Positions 26,338 through 36,495 of a stretch of DNA of 64,000 bases are shown one piece after another. Under the pieces are notes generated by a model. That model saw nothing but the letters and a program-made list of their open reading frames with translations. It was not told the origin of the DNA and ran no database searches. Source of the DNA: Enterococcus saigonensis (GTDB lineage: Bacteria; Bacillota; Bacilli; Lactobacillales; Enterococcaceae); contig NZ_AP022822.1 of NCBI RefSeq assembly GCF_011397115.1, positions 1,656,001-1,720,000 on the forward strand, given 5' to 3'. Position 1 is the first letter of the stretch. Every line of letters starts with the position of its first letter. Made by a program: the position numbers and the translations under genes.

Positions 26338-27168
26338 TCAATCTTTGAGAAGAATATATTGTAAAGAGTCATTTCCTTTCCATTCTAAAAATTTAGTAAA
26401 TAACAAACGCCATTTTAAAGTATCTCCGGCTAAGTTAATCGAATTATCTTCATAATGTTTTAAAAGCGGCGTACGCAATTGCCAAACTCCCTCAGTATCA
26501 ACACTCAATATTTTAGTGATTAACAACGCTTGGCTAAAAATAGAGGGTCTAACTTTTTTACCTCGATGAATTCTTTGAATGATATAAGAAAACTGGTTTA
26601 GCGCATAATCCTGATCGACATCTCCTAAGACATCGTATAGAGCAAATTCTTCAGTTATGGTATTATCTTCTCTTAAAGCAGTAAAATAGTACGGAAGTGT
26701 CGTATAGTCTCCTTGCAATTGACAGCTTATCAAAGTGATTTCATCATTTTTTAATTCCGAAATATCTGCTAATTGGATTTCTTCATGAACTGCATAGAAA
26801 TATGTTGTTTGTAAAAGTCTATTAAAATAATTCAATTCAGCGAATAAATTTTGACTGTCCTCTTTCTTCAATATTTCCAACGCTTCTTGAAAGGTTTCTT
26901 CTTTTTCCAGATCCGTAACCATTTTTTGAGAAAAAATAGGAAATCTTAAATAATATCGCCTATCTACTCTTTCTAATAATCGTAACTTGATTGCTATCTC
27001 TATCGTTTTTTCTAAATCACGATTGGAAATCTCTTTTTTTAAATCACGTAAAGTAGCTGCTTCATGTTGATAAAGATAGTGACAAAGACTATGGAATGTA
27101 GCTTTATTCACCAAATTTTGATATGCCTTTTTGTTATTGCCGCCATAATAAAATCTCATATTTTTCAC
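26338..27168 (-). CDS. Unknown protein, 276 aa
   Basis: A soluble, mainly helical protein. The N-terminal 80 residues look like a winged-helix-type fold ('LCHYLYQHEAATLRDLKKEISNRDLEKTIEIAIKLRLLERVDRRYYL'), in which a helical pair and a basic beta-wing can be read. The rest is helical with no catalytic motif. A regulator or replication-type role is possible but unproven. Transcription probably starts inside the long terminator hairpin region of the pyrophosphatase gene, or reads through it. The family is not recognised. Confidence 0.6.
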   Translation of the reverse strand: MKNMRFYYGGNNKKAYQNLVNKATFHSLCHYLYQHEAATLRDLKKEISNRDLEKTIEIAIKLRLLERVDRRYYLRFPIFSQKMVTDLEKEETFQEALEILKKEDSQNLFAELNYFNRLLQTTYFYAVHEEIQLADISELKNDEITLISCQLQGDYTTLPYYFTALREDNTITEEFALYDVLGDVDQDYALNQFSYIIQRIHRGKKVRPSIFSQALLITKILSVDTEGVWQLRTPLLKHYEDNSINLAGDTLKWRLLFTKFLEWKGNDSLQYILLKD

Positions 27169-27201
27169 TATTCCAATCTTATAAAAATCATCTATAAAGA
27201 G

Positions 27202-27275
27202 AAATACTCGAACTAGTATCTCATCGTTTTATCCCCTAAGATAACGATGAGGTCACTATTGTTCGAGTATCATTT
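27202..27275 (-). terminator. Extended hairpin terminator of ppaC
   Basis: AAATACTCGAAC/GTTCGAGTAT outer stem and TCTCATCGTT/AACGATGAG inner stem around a CCCC-containing loop, with T-rich flanks. It follows the ppaC stop on the minus strand and also occupies the leader of the 276-codon gene. Confidence 0.75.
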
Positions 27276-27291
27276 CTAATAATTTACTATT

Positions 27292-28221
27292 TTAAGAAAA
27301 AGCTGCTGTCAACTGTGGCACAACTTGTTTCTTACGGGAAACCACACCTTTTAGTAATGCACGATTATTTTCCAGCGAAATATTAAAAGCTGCTTCTACC
27401 TTTTCTTTGGATTCGCCTACAACCAATAGCTCAGAATCACTATCCAAAATATTTGTAACAATTAAGACAAATAAATCATAACCATGTTTTTCATTTTCAA
27501 CTACCATTGCTGCTTCTAATTCTGCTTGTCGATCAAAAACTTCTTTTAAATCAACGGTGTTAATTTGTCCAATACGGATATTTTTCTCTCCCATTGGAAA
27601 ACTTTTCGCATCAAGGTCCAACAAAACACTGGCAGGTTTATCACTTAAATTTGTACCAGCTTTTAACATTTCCAATCCGTATGCTTGATAATCTGTTTCA
27701 CAAATTTCTGCAAGTTCTTTAGCTGCAACAATATCAGCTGGCGTACAAGTTGGTGATTTGAATAGCAATGTATCCGAAATAATTGCAGAAAGCATAATTC
27801 CAGCAATTGGTTCGGGGATTGCTACTTGTTCTTCTTTATATAGTTTCAAAATAATTGTACTAGTACATCCAACCGGTTCTGCCCGATAGTACAATGGATT
27901 GGCCGTTTCAAAGTTGGCAATACGATGATGATCGACAACAGCTAATATATTTGCTTCTGCGATATCTGCCGCACTTTGTTGGAATTCATTGTGATCAACC
28001 AACATTACATTTGTTGTTTCATCTTTTACAGTTGAAATGACACGAGGAGCTTTTAAACCAAAATGATCCAAAGCATACTGAGTTTCTTCACTTGGTGTAC
28101 CTAACGCAACTGCTTCAACATCTTCCTCCCGTAATGTATTTTGCAAGTAAGCAAAAGCAATTGCTGCACCAATTGCATCAGTATCTGGATTTTGATGACC
28201 AAAAACTAAAATTTTCGACAT
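27292..28221 (-). CDS. ppaC: Manganese-dependent inorganic pyrophosphatase (family II)
   Basis: A 309-residue DHH-family enzyme that hydrolyses pyrophosphate to drive biosynthesis. Metal-site motifs are 'GHQNPDTDAIGAA' near residue 8, 'MLVDHNEF' near 75 and 'AVVDHHRI' near 97. The C-terminal DHHA2 domain contains 'SRKKQVVPQL'. The start at ATG 28221 is set by AAAGGAG 8 nt upstream; a longer frame adds 25 residues without homologous character. It reads as a single gene between pflA and a long terminator. Confidence 0.96.
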   Translation of the reverse strand: MSKILVFGHQNPDTDAIGAAIAFAYLQNTLREEDVEAVALGTPSEETQYALDHFGLKAPRVISTVKDETTNVMLVDHNEFQQSAADIAEANILAVVDHHRIANFETANPLYYRAEPVGCTSTIILKLYKEEQVAIPEPIAGIMLSAIISDTLLFKSPTCTPADIVAAKELAEICETDYQAYGLEMLKAGTNLSDKPASVLLDLDAKSFPMGEKNIRIGQINTVDLKEVFDRQAELEAAMVVENEKHGYDLFVLIVTNILDSDSELLVVGESKEKVEAAFNISLENNRALLKGVVSRKKQVVPQLTAAFS

Positions 28222-28319
28222 ATGTGACACTCCTTTAATAAACATAGGTTTTACATTCCTCTTTATGATAGCAAAAAACAGGAAAGATTCAATCATAAAC
28301 GCATCTTTCCTGTCAATTT

Positions 28320-29075
28320 TTAACGTGTTAAGTACTTCGTGTATTCATCAGTATGCAACAATTCTTTTGCATTTTTGACTCGGGTCTCAGTTGGGGGCTC
28401 AATTCCTTCCAGCGGATATTTTAAGCCCAATTCTTGCCACTTGTATTTGCCCATGGTGTGATAAGGTAGAATTTCAACCTTATCGACATTTTCCAAGGTC
28501 TTAATAAAACTATCCAAGCGTATCAGATATTCGTCGTAATCGCTACGATGCGGAACCAAAACATGACGAATCCATACGGGTTTTTGTATTTCCGATAAAT
28601 ACTTAGCCATCTCTAAAATAGGCGTATTGGCTTGTTTCGTTAGTTTTTTATGGGCATCATTGTCGATATGTTTAATATCAAACAGTAATAAATCGGTGTA
28701 TGTCATTAAGGTATTGAATTTTGAAAAGAAAGGTTCTTCTCTTGTAAACGGTTGGCCACAGGTATCAATTGTTGTATGCACCCCTGCAGCTTTTGCTTTT
28801 TTGAATAAATCAATAAGAAAATCAATTTGCAACAACGGTTCCCCACCGCTTACAGTGATCCCGCCTTTTTCACCCCAAAATTCTTGATACTTTAATGCTT
28901 CTTCTAAAACATCGTCTGCTGTACGCTCTGTCCCACTTCCTATTTTCCAAGTATCGGGATTATGGCAAAATTCACACCGCATTCTACAGCCTTGGGTAAA
29001 AACAATAAAACGAATGCCTGGTCCATCAACGGAACCAAAACTTTCAGTTGAATGAATACGACCTGTCACAGTCAT
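28320..29075 (-). CDS. pflA: Pyruvate formate-lyase activating enzyme
   Basis: A 251-residue radical-SAM enzyme that installs the glycyl radical on PflB. The cluster motif C-x3-C-x2-C is in 'TQGCRMRCEFCHNPDTW' near residue 30. 'GGITVSGGEPLLQ' and 'HVLVPHRSD' follow. The start at ATG 29075 has AAAGGAAG 8 nt upstream; the longer upstream frame only reads through the intercistronic hairpin. It is cotranscribed with pflB. Confidence 0.96.
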   Translation of the reverse strand: MTVTGRIHSTESFGSVDGPGIRFIVFTQGCRMRCEFCHNPDTWKIGSGTERTADDVLEEALKYQEFWGEKGGITVSGGEPLLQIDFLIDLFKKAKAAGVHTTIDTCGQPFTREEPFFSKFNTLMTYTDLLLFDIKHIDNDAHKKLTKQANTPILEMAKYLSEIQKPVWIRHVLVPHRSDYDEYLIRLDSFIKTLENVDKVEILPYHTMGKYKWQELGLKYPLEGIEPPTETRVKNAKELLHTDEYTKYLTR

Positions 29076-29143
29076 GTCGATGACTTCCTTTCGTAAATGA
29101 AATCCTTGAAATGTTTTTTGGAAAAAATACTCTAAAACAAAAG

Positions 29144-29166
29144 CAGCGGATAGTTTCCCATCCGCC
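29144..29166 (-). promoter_or_regulatory. Intercistronic hairpin between pflB and pflA
   Basis: GCGGAT/ATCCGC stem with an 8-nt loop, followed on the minus strand by TGCTTTTGTTTT. It looks like a leaky terminator that would lower pflA relative to pflB. Confidence 0.5.
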
Positions 29167-29192
29167 ACCTGGTATTGCTTTTGAATTTAACC

Positions 29193-31421
29193 TTACATAG
29201 ATTCGTGCATTGTCCGCGCAATTACGTCATCTTGTTGTTCTTTCGTTAACTTGATGAAGTTTACGGCATAACCAGATACCCGAATAGTTAATTGTGGGTA
29301 TTTTTCTGGATGTGCTTGTGCATCTAATAATGTATCGCGATTGAAGACGTTAATATTTAAGTGGTGACCACCTTTTGTTGCATAACCGTCTAACATTGTT
29401 GCCAAGTTTTCTTCTTGCGTTGCTTCGTCACGACCTAATGCTTTTGGCACAATAGAGAATGTATTTGAAATACCATCTAATGAATAGTCGTAAGGAATTT
29501 TCGCTACAGAAGATAAGCTTGCTAGCGCACCATGCGTGTCGCGACCGTGCATTGGGTTTGCACCTGGCGCAAATGGTTGGCCAGCACGACGACCGTCTGG
29601 TGTATTCCCTGTTTTCTTCCCATAAACCACGTTTGATGTAATGGTAAGAATAGAAGTTGTATGTTTTGCATCACGGTATGTTTTGTTACGTTTCACTTTT
29701 GTCATGAAGGTCTTCAATAAGTTCACAGCGATTTCATCTACCCGATCATCGTTGTTTCCATATTTTGGATAGTCGCCTTCAATAACGTAATCTTCTACGA
29801 TCCCATTTTCATCACGAACTGTTTTTACTTTGGCATATTTAATAGCTGATAAAGAGTCCACAGCTACTGAGAACCCAGCGATCCCTGTTGCCATTGTCCG
29901 TAAGATATCAGTATCTTGTAAGGCCATTTCAATTCGCTCGTAGGAATATTTATCATGCATGTAGTGAATGATGTTTAATGTATTTAGATACAATTCTGTA
30001 ATCCAATCCATCATGGCATCATATTTTGTCAATACTTCGTCATATTCCAAGTATTCAGATGTAATCGGTTGATATTTTGGTCCAACTTGGGCTTTTGATT
30101 TTTCGTCTACCCCACCGTTGATTGCGTATAACAATGTTTTAGCCAAGTTTGCACGGGCACCGAAGAATTGCATTTGTTTCCCAATCCGCATAGCAGATAC
30201 ACAACAAGCAATTCCGTAGTCATCGCCCCAATGTGGACGCATAACATCATCGTTTTCATATTGAATCGCTGATGTTTGGATACTCATTTTCGCACAGAAA
30301 GTTTTAAAATTGTGTGGTAAACGAGTAGACCATAAAACAGTCAAGTTTGGTTCTGGCGCAGGCCCTAAGTTTGATAATGTGTGTAAGAAACGGAAGCTGT
30401 TTTTAGTTACCATATGGCGACCATCTTCTCCTACACCACCAATTGATTCGGTTACCCAAGTTGGGTCACCAGAAAATAGCGCGTTGTATTCAGGTGTTCG
30501 AGCAAATTTTACAAGACGCAATTTCATTACGAAATGATCGACAATTTCTTGTGCTTCTTCTTCTGTCAAAACGCCGTTTTGTAAATCGCGTTCCACATAA
30601 ATATCTAAGAAAGTAGATGTCCGGCCAAGTGACATTGCCGCACCATTTTGTTCTTTAATAGCTGCTAAGTAACCAAGGTATAACCATTGGAAAGCTTCTT
30701 TTGCGTTTGTCGCAGGTTGTGAAATATCAAAACCGTAAATGTTGCCTAGTTCTTTTAATTCTGCTAAAGCACGAATTTGTTCACTTAATTCTTCTCGTTG
30801 ACGGATAATGTCTTCTGACATTGTACCGTTGCCACAATTCGCTAAATCTTTTTGTTTTTCTTTAATTAAGAAGTCTACCCCGTATAATGCTACACGACGG
30901 TAGTCACCGATGATACGTCCACGACCGTATGCATCTGGTAAACCTGTGATGACACCAGAACGACGGGCAGCACGCATTTCAGGCGTATAAGCGTCAAATA
31001 CACCTTGGTTATGGGTTTTACGATAGTCACGGAAGATATGTGAAATTTCAGGATCAATTTCAAAACCGTATTCTTCAGCGGCTTGTTCTGACATCCGGAT
31101 TCCACCAAAAGGTTGTAAACCCCGCTTGAATGGTTTATCTGTTTGGAAACCAACTACTGTTTCTAAGTCTTTATTTAAATAACCTGGGCCATGAGAAGTG
31201 ATTGTAGAAACCACTTTTGTGTCCATGTCTAAAACGCCACCGTTGTCGCGTTCTTGTTTGTTTAATTCCATTACTTGATCCCAAAGTTTAGTGGTAGCTT
31301 CTGTAGGACCTGCTAGAAATTCATCAGTGCCGTCAAATTGTGTGTAGTTTGCTTGGATAAAATCACGTACGTTTACTTCATTTTGCCAAGCTTTGCCTTT
31401 AAATCCGTTCCATTGTTCCAT
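29193..31421 (-). CDS. pflB: Formate acetyltransferase (pyruvate formate-lyase)
   Basis: A 742-residue glycyl-radical enzyme that splits pyruvate to acetyl-CoA and formate under anoxia. The catalytic Cys pair is in 'YGIACCVSAMRIG', and the radical glycine lies in the C-terminal 'IRVSGYAVNFIKLT'. The length is normal. GGAGGG lies a few nt before the ATG. A strong promoter with a 45-nt leader lies upstream. The tandem pflB-pflA arrangement fits mixed-acid fermentation by lactic acid bacteria. Confidence 0.97.
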   Translation of the reverse strand: MEQWNGFKGKAWQNEVNVRDFIQANYTQFDGTDEFLAGPTEATTKLWDQVMELNKQERDNGGVLDMDTKVVSTITSHGPGYLNKDLETVVGFQTDKPFKRGLQPFGGIRMSEQAAEEYGFEIDPEISHIFRDYRKTHNQGVFDAYTPEMRAARRSGVITGLPDAYGRGRIIGDYRRVALYGVDFLIKEKQKDLANCGNGTMSEDIIRQREELSEQIRALAELKELGNIYGFDISQPATNAKEAFQWLYLGYLAAIKEQNGAAMSLGRTSTFLDIYVERDLQNGVLTEEEAQEIVDHFVMKLRLVKFARTPEYNALFSGDPTWVTESIGGVGEDGRHMVTKNSFRFLHTLSNLGPAPEPNLTVLWSTRLPHNFKTFCAKMSIQTSAIQYENDDVMRPHWGDDYGIACCVSAMRIGKQMQFFGARANLAKTLLYAINGGVDEKSKAQVGPKYQPITSEYLEYDEVLTKYDAMMDWITELYLNTLNIIHYMHDKYSYERIEMALQDTDILRTMATGIAGFSVAVDSLSAIKYAKVKTVRDENGIVEDYVIEGDYPKYGNNDDRVDEIAVNLLKTFMTKVKRNKTYRDAKHTTSILTITSNVVYGKKTGNTPDGRRAGQPFAPGANPMHGRDTHGALASLSSVAKIPYDYSLDGISNTFSIVPKALGRDEATQEENLATMLDGYATKGGHHLNINVFNRDTLLDAQAHPEKYPQLTIRVSGYAVNFIKLTKEQQDDVIARTMHESM

Positions 31422-31475
31422 TGAATGGACCCTCCTTAAAAATTAGCTATGCTTATGTAACAGCTTTACGAACAC

Positions 31476-31503
31476 AGTATAACACATCACTTTGACTTTG
31501 CAA
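31476..31503 (-). promoter_or_regulatory. Promoter of pflB-pflA
   Basis: TTGCAA and TATACT with a 16-bp spacer on the minus strand, 55-80 bp upstream of the pflB start. No convincing Rex or Fnr-type dyad was found at it. Confidence 0.7.
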
Positions 31504-31646
31504 GCATTTTCTTGTGTGTAGGTGAACTATTTACACTGTTATCTTATAAAACCGCTTAAAAAGCTTACTATATTAGCATTTTGCTCTTTCAAAATTATCT
31601 TATTTTTTTGATAAACAAGCCCTTTCATTATACTTCATGCTCACAA

Positions 31647-31682
31647 AAAAGCATTTCTGTATTAATACAGAAATGCTTTTAA
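31647..31682 (-). terminator. Terminator of parE-parC
   Basis: AAAAGCATTTCTGTAT/ATACAGAAATGCTTTT, a 16-bp perfect stem with T-run flanks, 20 bp after the parC stop. Confidence 0.92.
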
Positions 31683-31702
31683 AACACAACTATTATAACA
31701 GT

Positions 31703-34156
31703 TTAGTTTTTGACAATAATCGGCTGTTTAATTACCTGTACATCAATCACTTGACCCCCATTTTTTTCGTCTATAACAAAAGATCCATTTGAGGTCCGAT
31801 CAGAAATATTAAAAGTATTAACATTTACTTCAGTTTGTTGACCCTTTTGATTGGTTAATAATAACGTCTGGTCTAGTCCATCTCCCATATAAACAATTCG
31901 ATGCGGATTATTTTTTAGTTCTCTTAAGACCATTAATCCTCGCTTTGCTCGTCCTAATTGATTTAATTCTTGAGCCAACATTCGTTTGACAGCTCCTCTT
32001 TGAGTAACAATAACAACCGGATTATCGCCATTTGGATACACTAATAGCCCATTAACCACATAGTCATCAGCTTTTAAGTTAATTGATTTTACTCCGGCTG
32101 CTTTTGGTCCAACCACAGGGACCTCACTTAGTGGATAACGCAAACCAAAACCTCGGTGACTTACTAGAAAAACATCTAACATGTCTGCTTCATCTACTAA
32201 AAAGATATCTGTTACAACATCATCAGGATCTTTAAATTTAACAATAGCTAATGGACGGCTCTTATAAGTTCGCCACGGTTCAAATTCTGTCATTTTTGTT
32301 TGCTTAATGAAACCATTTTTCGTTATCACTACAAAGTTTTTAGCAGGATCAAGTTGTTTATAGGAGTAAACAGCGATAATCGCTTCATCTACGGCCATAT
32401 TCAACATAGTTTGTGAAATATGTTCACCGATTTCTTTCCAACGTAAATCTGGTAATTCGTGAACAGGACGATAAATGACATTTCCTTTATTGGTAATTAA
32501 GAGTAGGTGATCTAGTGTATTGACTTCACCTGTGTATAATACAAAATCACCATCTTTCATTCCTATCTCCTCTGGCTTAGAGGCAGCATAAGAACGCAAA
32601 CTACTACGTTTAATATACCCATCATGGGTAACAGAAACGATAACATCTTCTTGTGCAACTAAAACTTCTGTTTCAATTTTCAACTCTTCAATTTCAGCTT
32701 CGATTTGCGTCAACCGGGACTGTCCGTATTGCTTTTTAACTTCTTTCAACTCATTTTTTATCACCTTCAAAAGCTCTGCTTCATCATTCAAAATTCTTTC
32801 TAATTCAGCAATATAAGCAGCTAATTCTTTCGCTTCTTGTTGTAATTGCGTAATATCTGTATTGGTTAAACGATACAATTGTAAATTGACAATTGCTTCT
32901 GCCTGCGCTTCAGTAAAACCATGCACCACAATTAAATTATTTTTGGCATCTTTTTTATCTTTACTACCACGAATTGTAGCAATAACTTCATCTAAAATTG
33001 ATAATGCCTTCATTAAGCCATCAACGATATGCTGGCGTTTTTGTGCTTTATCCAATTCAAAGCGACTACGTTTTATTACAACATCTCTCCGATGTTTGAC
33101 ATAACTTTGTAAAATTGTGACTAACCCAACCTGCTTGGGCCGCATTTCATCAATGGCTACCATATTAAAATTGTAATTAATCTGCAATTCCGTATTCTTA
33201 AATAAATAATTCAAAATACCCTCAGCATTGGCATCTTTTTTCAACTCTACTACGATTCGCAGCCCAGTTCTATCTGTTTCATCTCGAACTTCAGCAATCC
33301 CGTCGATTTTTTTTGCCAAACGAATTTCGTCGATTTTCTTTACTAAAGTAGCTTTATTTACTTCATAAGGAATTTCAGTTACCACAATCTGCTCTTTATT
33401 GCCTTTGATTTTTTCAATCTCAGTTTGGGAACGGAGGATTACTTTTCCCTTACCAGTTTCATAGGCCTTCTTTAGCTCGGCTTTTCCTTGTAAAATTCCG
33501 CCAGTTGGGAAATCCGGACCTGGAATAAATTCCATTAATTTGTCTAAGCTTGCATGAGGATGATCAATTAAATAAATCGTACCATTAATTACTTCAGCTA
33601 GATTATGAGTTGGAATTTCTGTTGCATAACCAGCAGAAATTCCAGTTGAGCCATTTACTAAAAGATTGGGGAATTTTGCTGGTAAAACAGTCGGTTCCTT
33701 TTCCGTGTCATCAAAATTCCAAACCATATCCACTGTTTCTTTTTCAATATCTTTTAGCAACTCACCGCTCAACTGTGATAAACGAGCTTCTGTATAACGC
33801 ATTGCTGCAGGAGGATCTCCATCCATACTTCCGTTATTTCCATGCATCTCAATTAAAATAGCTCGTAATTTCCAATCTTGACTCATCCGAACCATAGCTT
33901 CATAAATACTGCTGTCTCCGTGAGGATGGTAATTTCCCATAATATTCCCCACAGACTTTGCTGACTTACGAAATGCTTTTTCATAAGTATTACCATCTTT
34001 ATTCATCGCATATAAGATTCGACGTTGTACCGGTTTTAAACCGTCTCTTATATCTGGCAAAGCGCGTTCTTGAATAATATATTTTGAATAGCGGCCAAAG
34101 CGGTCGCCCATGACTTCCTCAAGTGTTAATTCTTGAATATTATGATTGTGTTCCAC
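31703..34156 (-). CDS. parC: DNA topoisomerase IV subunit A
   Basis: An 817-residue type IIA subunit that decatenates daughter chromosomes. The catalytic Tyr is residue 121 in 'AMRYTEARLS'. The quinolone-resistance region reads 'YHPHGDSSIYEAMVR'; Ser82 and Glu86, equivalent to Ser80 and Glu84 of E. faecalis, are both wild type. A C-terminal beta-pinwheel begins near residue 500. It follows parE by 11 bp. parC rather than gyrA is called from the linkage to parE and plsY. Confidence 0.95.
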   Translation of the reverse strand: MEHNHNIQELTLEEVMGDRFGRYSKYIIQERALPDIRDGLKPVQRRILYAMNKDGNTYEKAFRKSAKSVGNIMGNYHPHGDSSIYEAMVRMSQDWKLRAILIEMHGNNGSMDGDPPAAMRYTEARLSQLSGELLKDIEKETVDMVWNFDDTEKEPTVLPAKFPNLLVNGSTGISAGYATEIPTHNLAEVINGTIYLIDHPHASLDKLMEFIPGPDFPTGGILQGKAELKKAYETGKGKVILRSQTEIEKIKGNKEQIVVTEIPYEVNKATLVKKIDEIRLAKKIDGIAEVRDETDRTGLRIVVELKKDANAEGILNYLFKNTELQINYNFNMVAIDEMRPKQVGLVTILQSYVKHRRDVVIKRSRFELDKAQKRQHIVDGLMKALSILDEVIATIRGSKDKKDAKNNLIVVHGFTEAQAEAIVNLQLYRLTNTDITQLQQEAKELAAYIAELERILNDEAELLKVIKNELKEVKKQYGQSRLTQIEAEIEELKIETEVLVAQEDVIVSVTHDGYIKRSSLRSYAASKPEEIGMKDGDFVLYTGEVNTLDHLLLITNKGNVIYRPVHELPDLRWKEIGEHISQTMLNMAVDEAIIAVYSYKQLDPAKNFVVITKNGFIKQTKMTEFEPWRTYKSRPLAIVKFKDPDDVVTDIFLVDEADMLDVFLVSHRGFGLRYPLSEVPVVGPKAAGVKSINLKADDYVVNGLLVYPNGDNPVVIVTQRGAVKRMLAQELNQLGRAKRGLMVLRELKNNPHRIVYMGDGLDQTLLLTNQKGQQTEVNVNTFNISDRTSNGSFVIDEKNGGQVIDVQVIKQPIIVKN

Positions 34157-34167
34157 TTTGCCACCTC

Positions 34168-36225
34168 CTATTCTTCAAATAAGCTGATTTCTGCAAAGTT
34201 ATCTTTGCTACCATCGGCATTTTTTGCGTGTGCTTTTTCTTCCTCAAAAATTTCACTGCTAGATACTTCTTCATCCGCTTTTTTTTCTAAAATGCTGCCA
34301 TCTTCTTCTAATGAAAATTGAACGTGACTTTCAATCCACTTACGCCTTGGTTCAACTTTATCGCCCATTAATGTCGTAACACGTCGTTCTGCTTGGGCCG
34401 CATCGTCAATTCGCACGCGAATTAACGTACGAGTTTCAGGATCCATGGTGGTTTCCCACAATTGTTCGGCATTCATTTCTCCTAACCCTTTGTAACGTTG
34501 CAACATATAACCTTTTCCAACTTTTTGAATAACTTGTTGTAATTCTTCATCGGTCCAAGCGTATTCAGTCACCGCTTTTTTACCGATACCTTTTGAAACT
34601 TTATAAAGAGGAGGTAACGCAATATAGACTTTTCCAGCTTCAATTAATGGTTTCATATAACGATAAAAGAAAGTTAAAAGCAACACTTGGATATGGGCAC
34701 CATCCGTATCCGCATCTGTCATAATAATCACTTTGTCGTAATTACAATCTTCAATAGCAAATTCTGGCCCCACACCCGCACCAATCGTGTAAATCATGGT
34801 GTTAATTTCTTCATTTTTCAAAATATCTTGTAGTTTGGCTTTTTCGGTATTAATTACTTTTCCTCGCAGTGGCAAGATTGCTTGGAACTTGCGATCGCGT
34901 CCTTGCTTGGCAGAACCACCGGCAGAATCCCCTTCGACCAAATATAATTCATTTTTCTGAGGGTTTCGTGATTGAGCTGGTGTTAATTTCCCTGAAAGTA
35001 ATGATTCACCTTTTTTACGTTTTTTACCGGTACGACTCTCTTCGCGAGCTTTACGGGCTGCTTCGCGAGCCTCACGAGCTTTAATAGCTTTACGAACTAA
35101 CATTTGGCTCATTTCGCTATTTTCTTGCAAATAAAAACCAAGCTGCTCGCCTAAAACACCATCAACTGCATTTCTTGCACTTGGAGTCCCTAGTTTTTCT
35201 TTTGTTTGTCCTTCAAACTGTAATAAGTTTTCTGGAACTCGAATTGAAAGTACGGCAGCTAATCCCTCACGAAAATCGCTTCCTTCCAGATTACGATCTT
35301 TTTCTTTTAATAGATTTACTTTACGCGCATATTCATTAAAAGCTTTTGTTAAGGAAGCTTTCATACCAGCTTCATGTGTGCCGCCATCTTTTGTGCGGAC
35401 ATTATTAACAAAAGATAAAATATTTTCTGAATAGCCATCGTTATATTGCATCGCAATTTCTACTTCAATGCCATCTTTTTCCCCATTAAAGTAAATCACT
35501 GGTGTTAGGGTGTCTTTTTCCTCGTTAAGGTAAGCAACAAATTCTTTGATACCTTCTTCAAAATGAAAAACTTCTGATACTGGCTCTTCACCACGTAAGT
35601 CCGTCAATGTAATTTTGACGCCACGTAATAAAAAGGCAGATTCCCGCAGGCGCTCAGCTAATGTTTCATAAGAAAACTTAATTGTTGAAAAAATGGTATC
35701 ATCCGGTAAAAAAGTGACAGTAGTACCGTTCTTCTTTTTCGTTTTTCCAATTTTTTTCAATGTTCCTTGCGGTTTGCCGCCGTCTTTAAATTTTTCTTCA
35801 TAAGCAATTCCATCACGGACAATCGTTACAGTAAGCCATTTTGATAAAGCATTTACCACACTTGCTCCTACACCATGAAGGCCTCCAGAAGTTTTATACC
35901 CTCCTTGTCCAAATTTCCCACCCGCGTGAAGGACAGTAAAAATAACTTCCACAGTTGGAATGCCAGAAGCATGCATCCCAACAGGCATACCGCGACCGTT
36001 ATCACTAACTGTAATACTGTTATCTTGACTAATTGTGACATCTATTTCATTACCAAAACCAGATAAAGCCTCATCGACAGAATTATCGACAATTTCGTAA
36101 ACTAAATGATGTAATCCACGACTATCCGTCGAGCCGATATACATTCCTGGTCGTTTTCTGACAGCCTCAAGTCCTTCCAAGACTTGAATGGAGGCGTCAT
36201 TATACTCAGTTGTTTTTTTTGCCAA
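34168..36225 (-). CDS. parE: DNA topoisomerase IV subunit B
   Basis: A 685-residue GHKL ATPase/Toprim subunit. 'RKRPGMYIGSTDSRGLHHLVYEIVDN' (ATP-binding Asn) and 'GVGASVVNALS' lie in the N-terminal half; the Toprim domain has 'YLVEGDSAGGSAKQGRDRKFQ' and 'IIMTDADTDGAHI'. The C-terminal 40 residues form an acidic tail ('EEVSSSEIFEEEKAH') that looks longer than usual. A promoter with an 18-bp spacer lies 40-70 bp upstream. Confidence 0.95.
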   Translation of the reverse strand: MAKKTTEYNDASIQVLEGLEAVRKRPGMYIGSTDSRGLHHLVYEIVDNSVDEALSGFGNEIDVTISQDNSITVSDNGRGMPVGMHASGIPTVEVIFTVLHAGGKFGQGGYKTSGGLHGVGASVVNALSKWLTVTIVRDGIAYEEKFKDGGKPQGTLKKIGKTKKKNGTTVTFLPDDTIFSTIKFSYETLAERLRESAFLLRGVKITLTDLRGEEPVSEVFHFEEGIKEFVAYLNEEKDTLTPVIYFNGEKDGIEVEIAMQYNDGYSENILSFVNNVRTKDGGTHEAGMKASLTKAFNEYARKVNLLKEKDRNLEGSDFREGLAAVLSIRVPENLLQFEGQTKEKLGTPSARNAVDGVLGEQLGFYLQENSEMSQMLVRKAIKAREAREAARKAREESRTGKKRKKGESLLSGKLTPAQSRNPQKNELYLVEGDSAGGSAKQGRDRKFQAILPLRGKVINTEKAKLQDILKNEEINTMIYTIGAGVGPEFAIEDCNYDKVIIMTDADTDGAHIQVLLLTFFYRYMKPLIEAGKVYIALPPLYKVSKGIGKKAVTEYAWTDEELQQVIQKVGKGYMLQRYKGLGEMNAEQLWETTMDPETRTLIRVRIDDAAQAERRVTTLMGDKVEPRRKWIESHVQFSLEEDGSILEKKADEEVSSSEIFEEEKAHAKNADGSKDNFAEISLFEE

Positions 36226-36264
36226 AGCAAACGCTCCTTTGATAAAAGTAATGGGACAAGCCCT

Positions 36265-36294
36265 GTTATACTACACTATTTTAACGCAATTCAA
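36265..36294 (-). promoter_or_regulatory. Promoter of parE-parC
   Basis: TTGAAT-18 bp-TATAAC on the minus strand, followed by AAAGGAG in front of parE. Confidence 0.55.
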
Positions 36295-36495
36295 AAGCGC
36301 TCCTTCTATCTTACTCTAAAAAACCTGTGAAAAAAAGTATTAAATAAGTAAGAACAAAGACACCCTTCAAACTGAAAAGAAAAAACAAACATACGTTCTT
36401 GATTATTTTAAAGAAAAAAACTTGTAAATGCAATCCCAACTAATAATAAAAACACTTTTACCTAAGGATTATTTTCATAAACACTAGTTATTTAC

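Noticed and set aside
31505..31530. Rex-like site upstream of pflB
   Set aside because: TTGTGTGTAGGTGAAC has only one good half-site; the symmetry needed for Rex is missing.
31703..36225. Fluoroquinolone-resistance changes in parC/parE
   Set aside because: Ser82 and Glu86 of ParC (E. faecalis positions 80 and 84) are wild type, and nothing unusual was seen in the ParE Toprim region.
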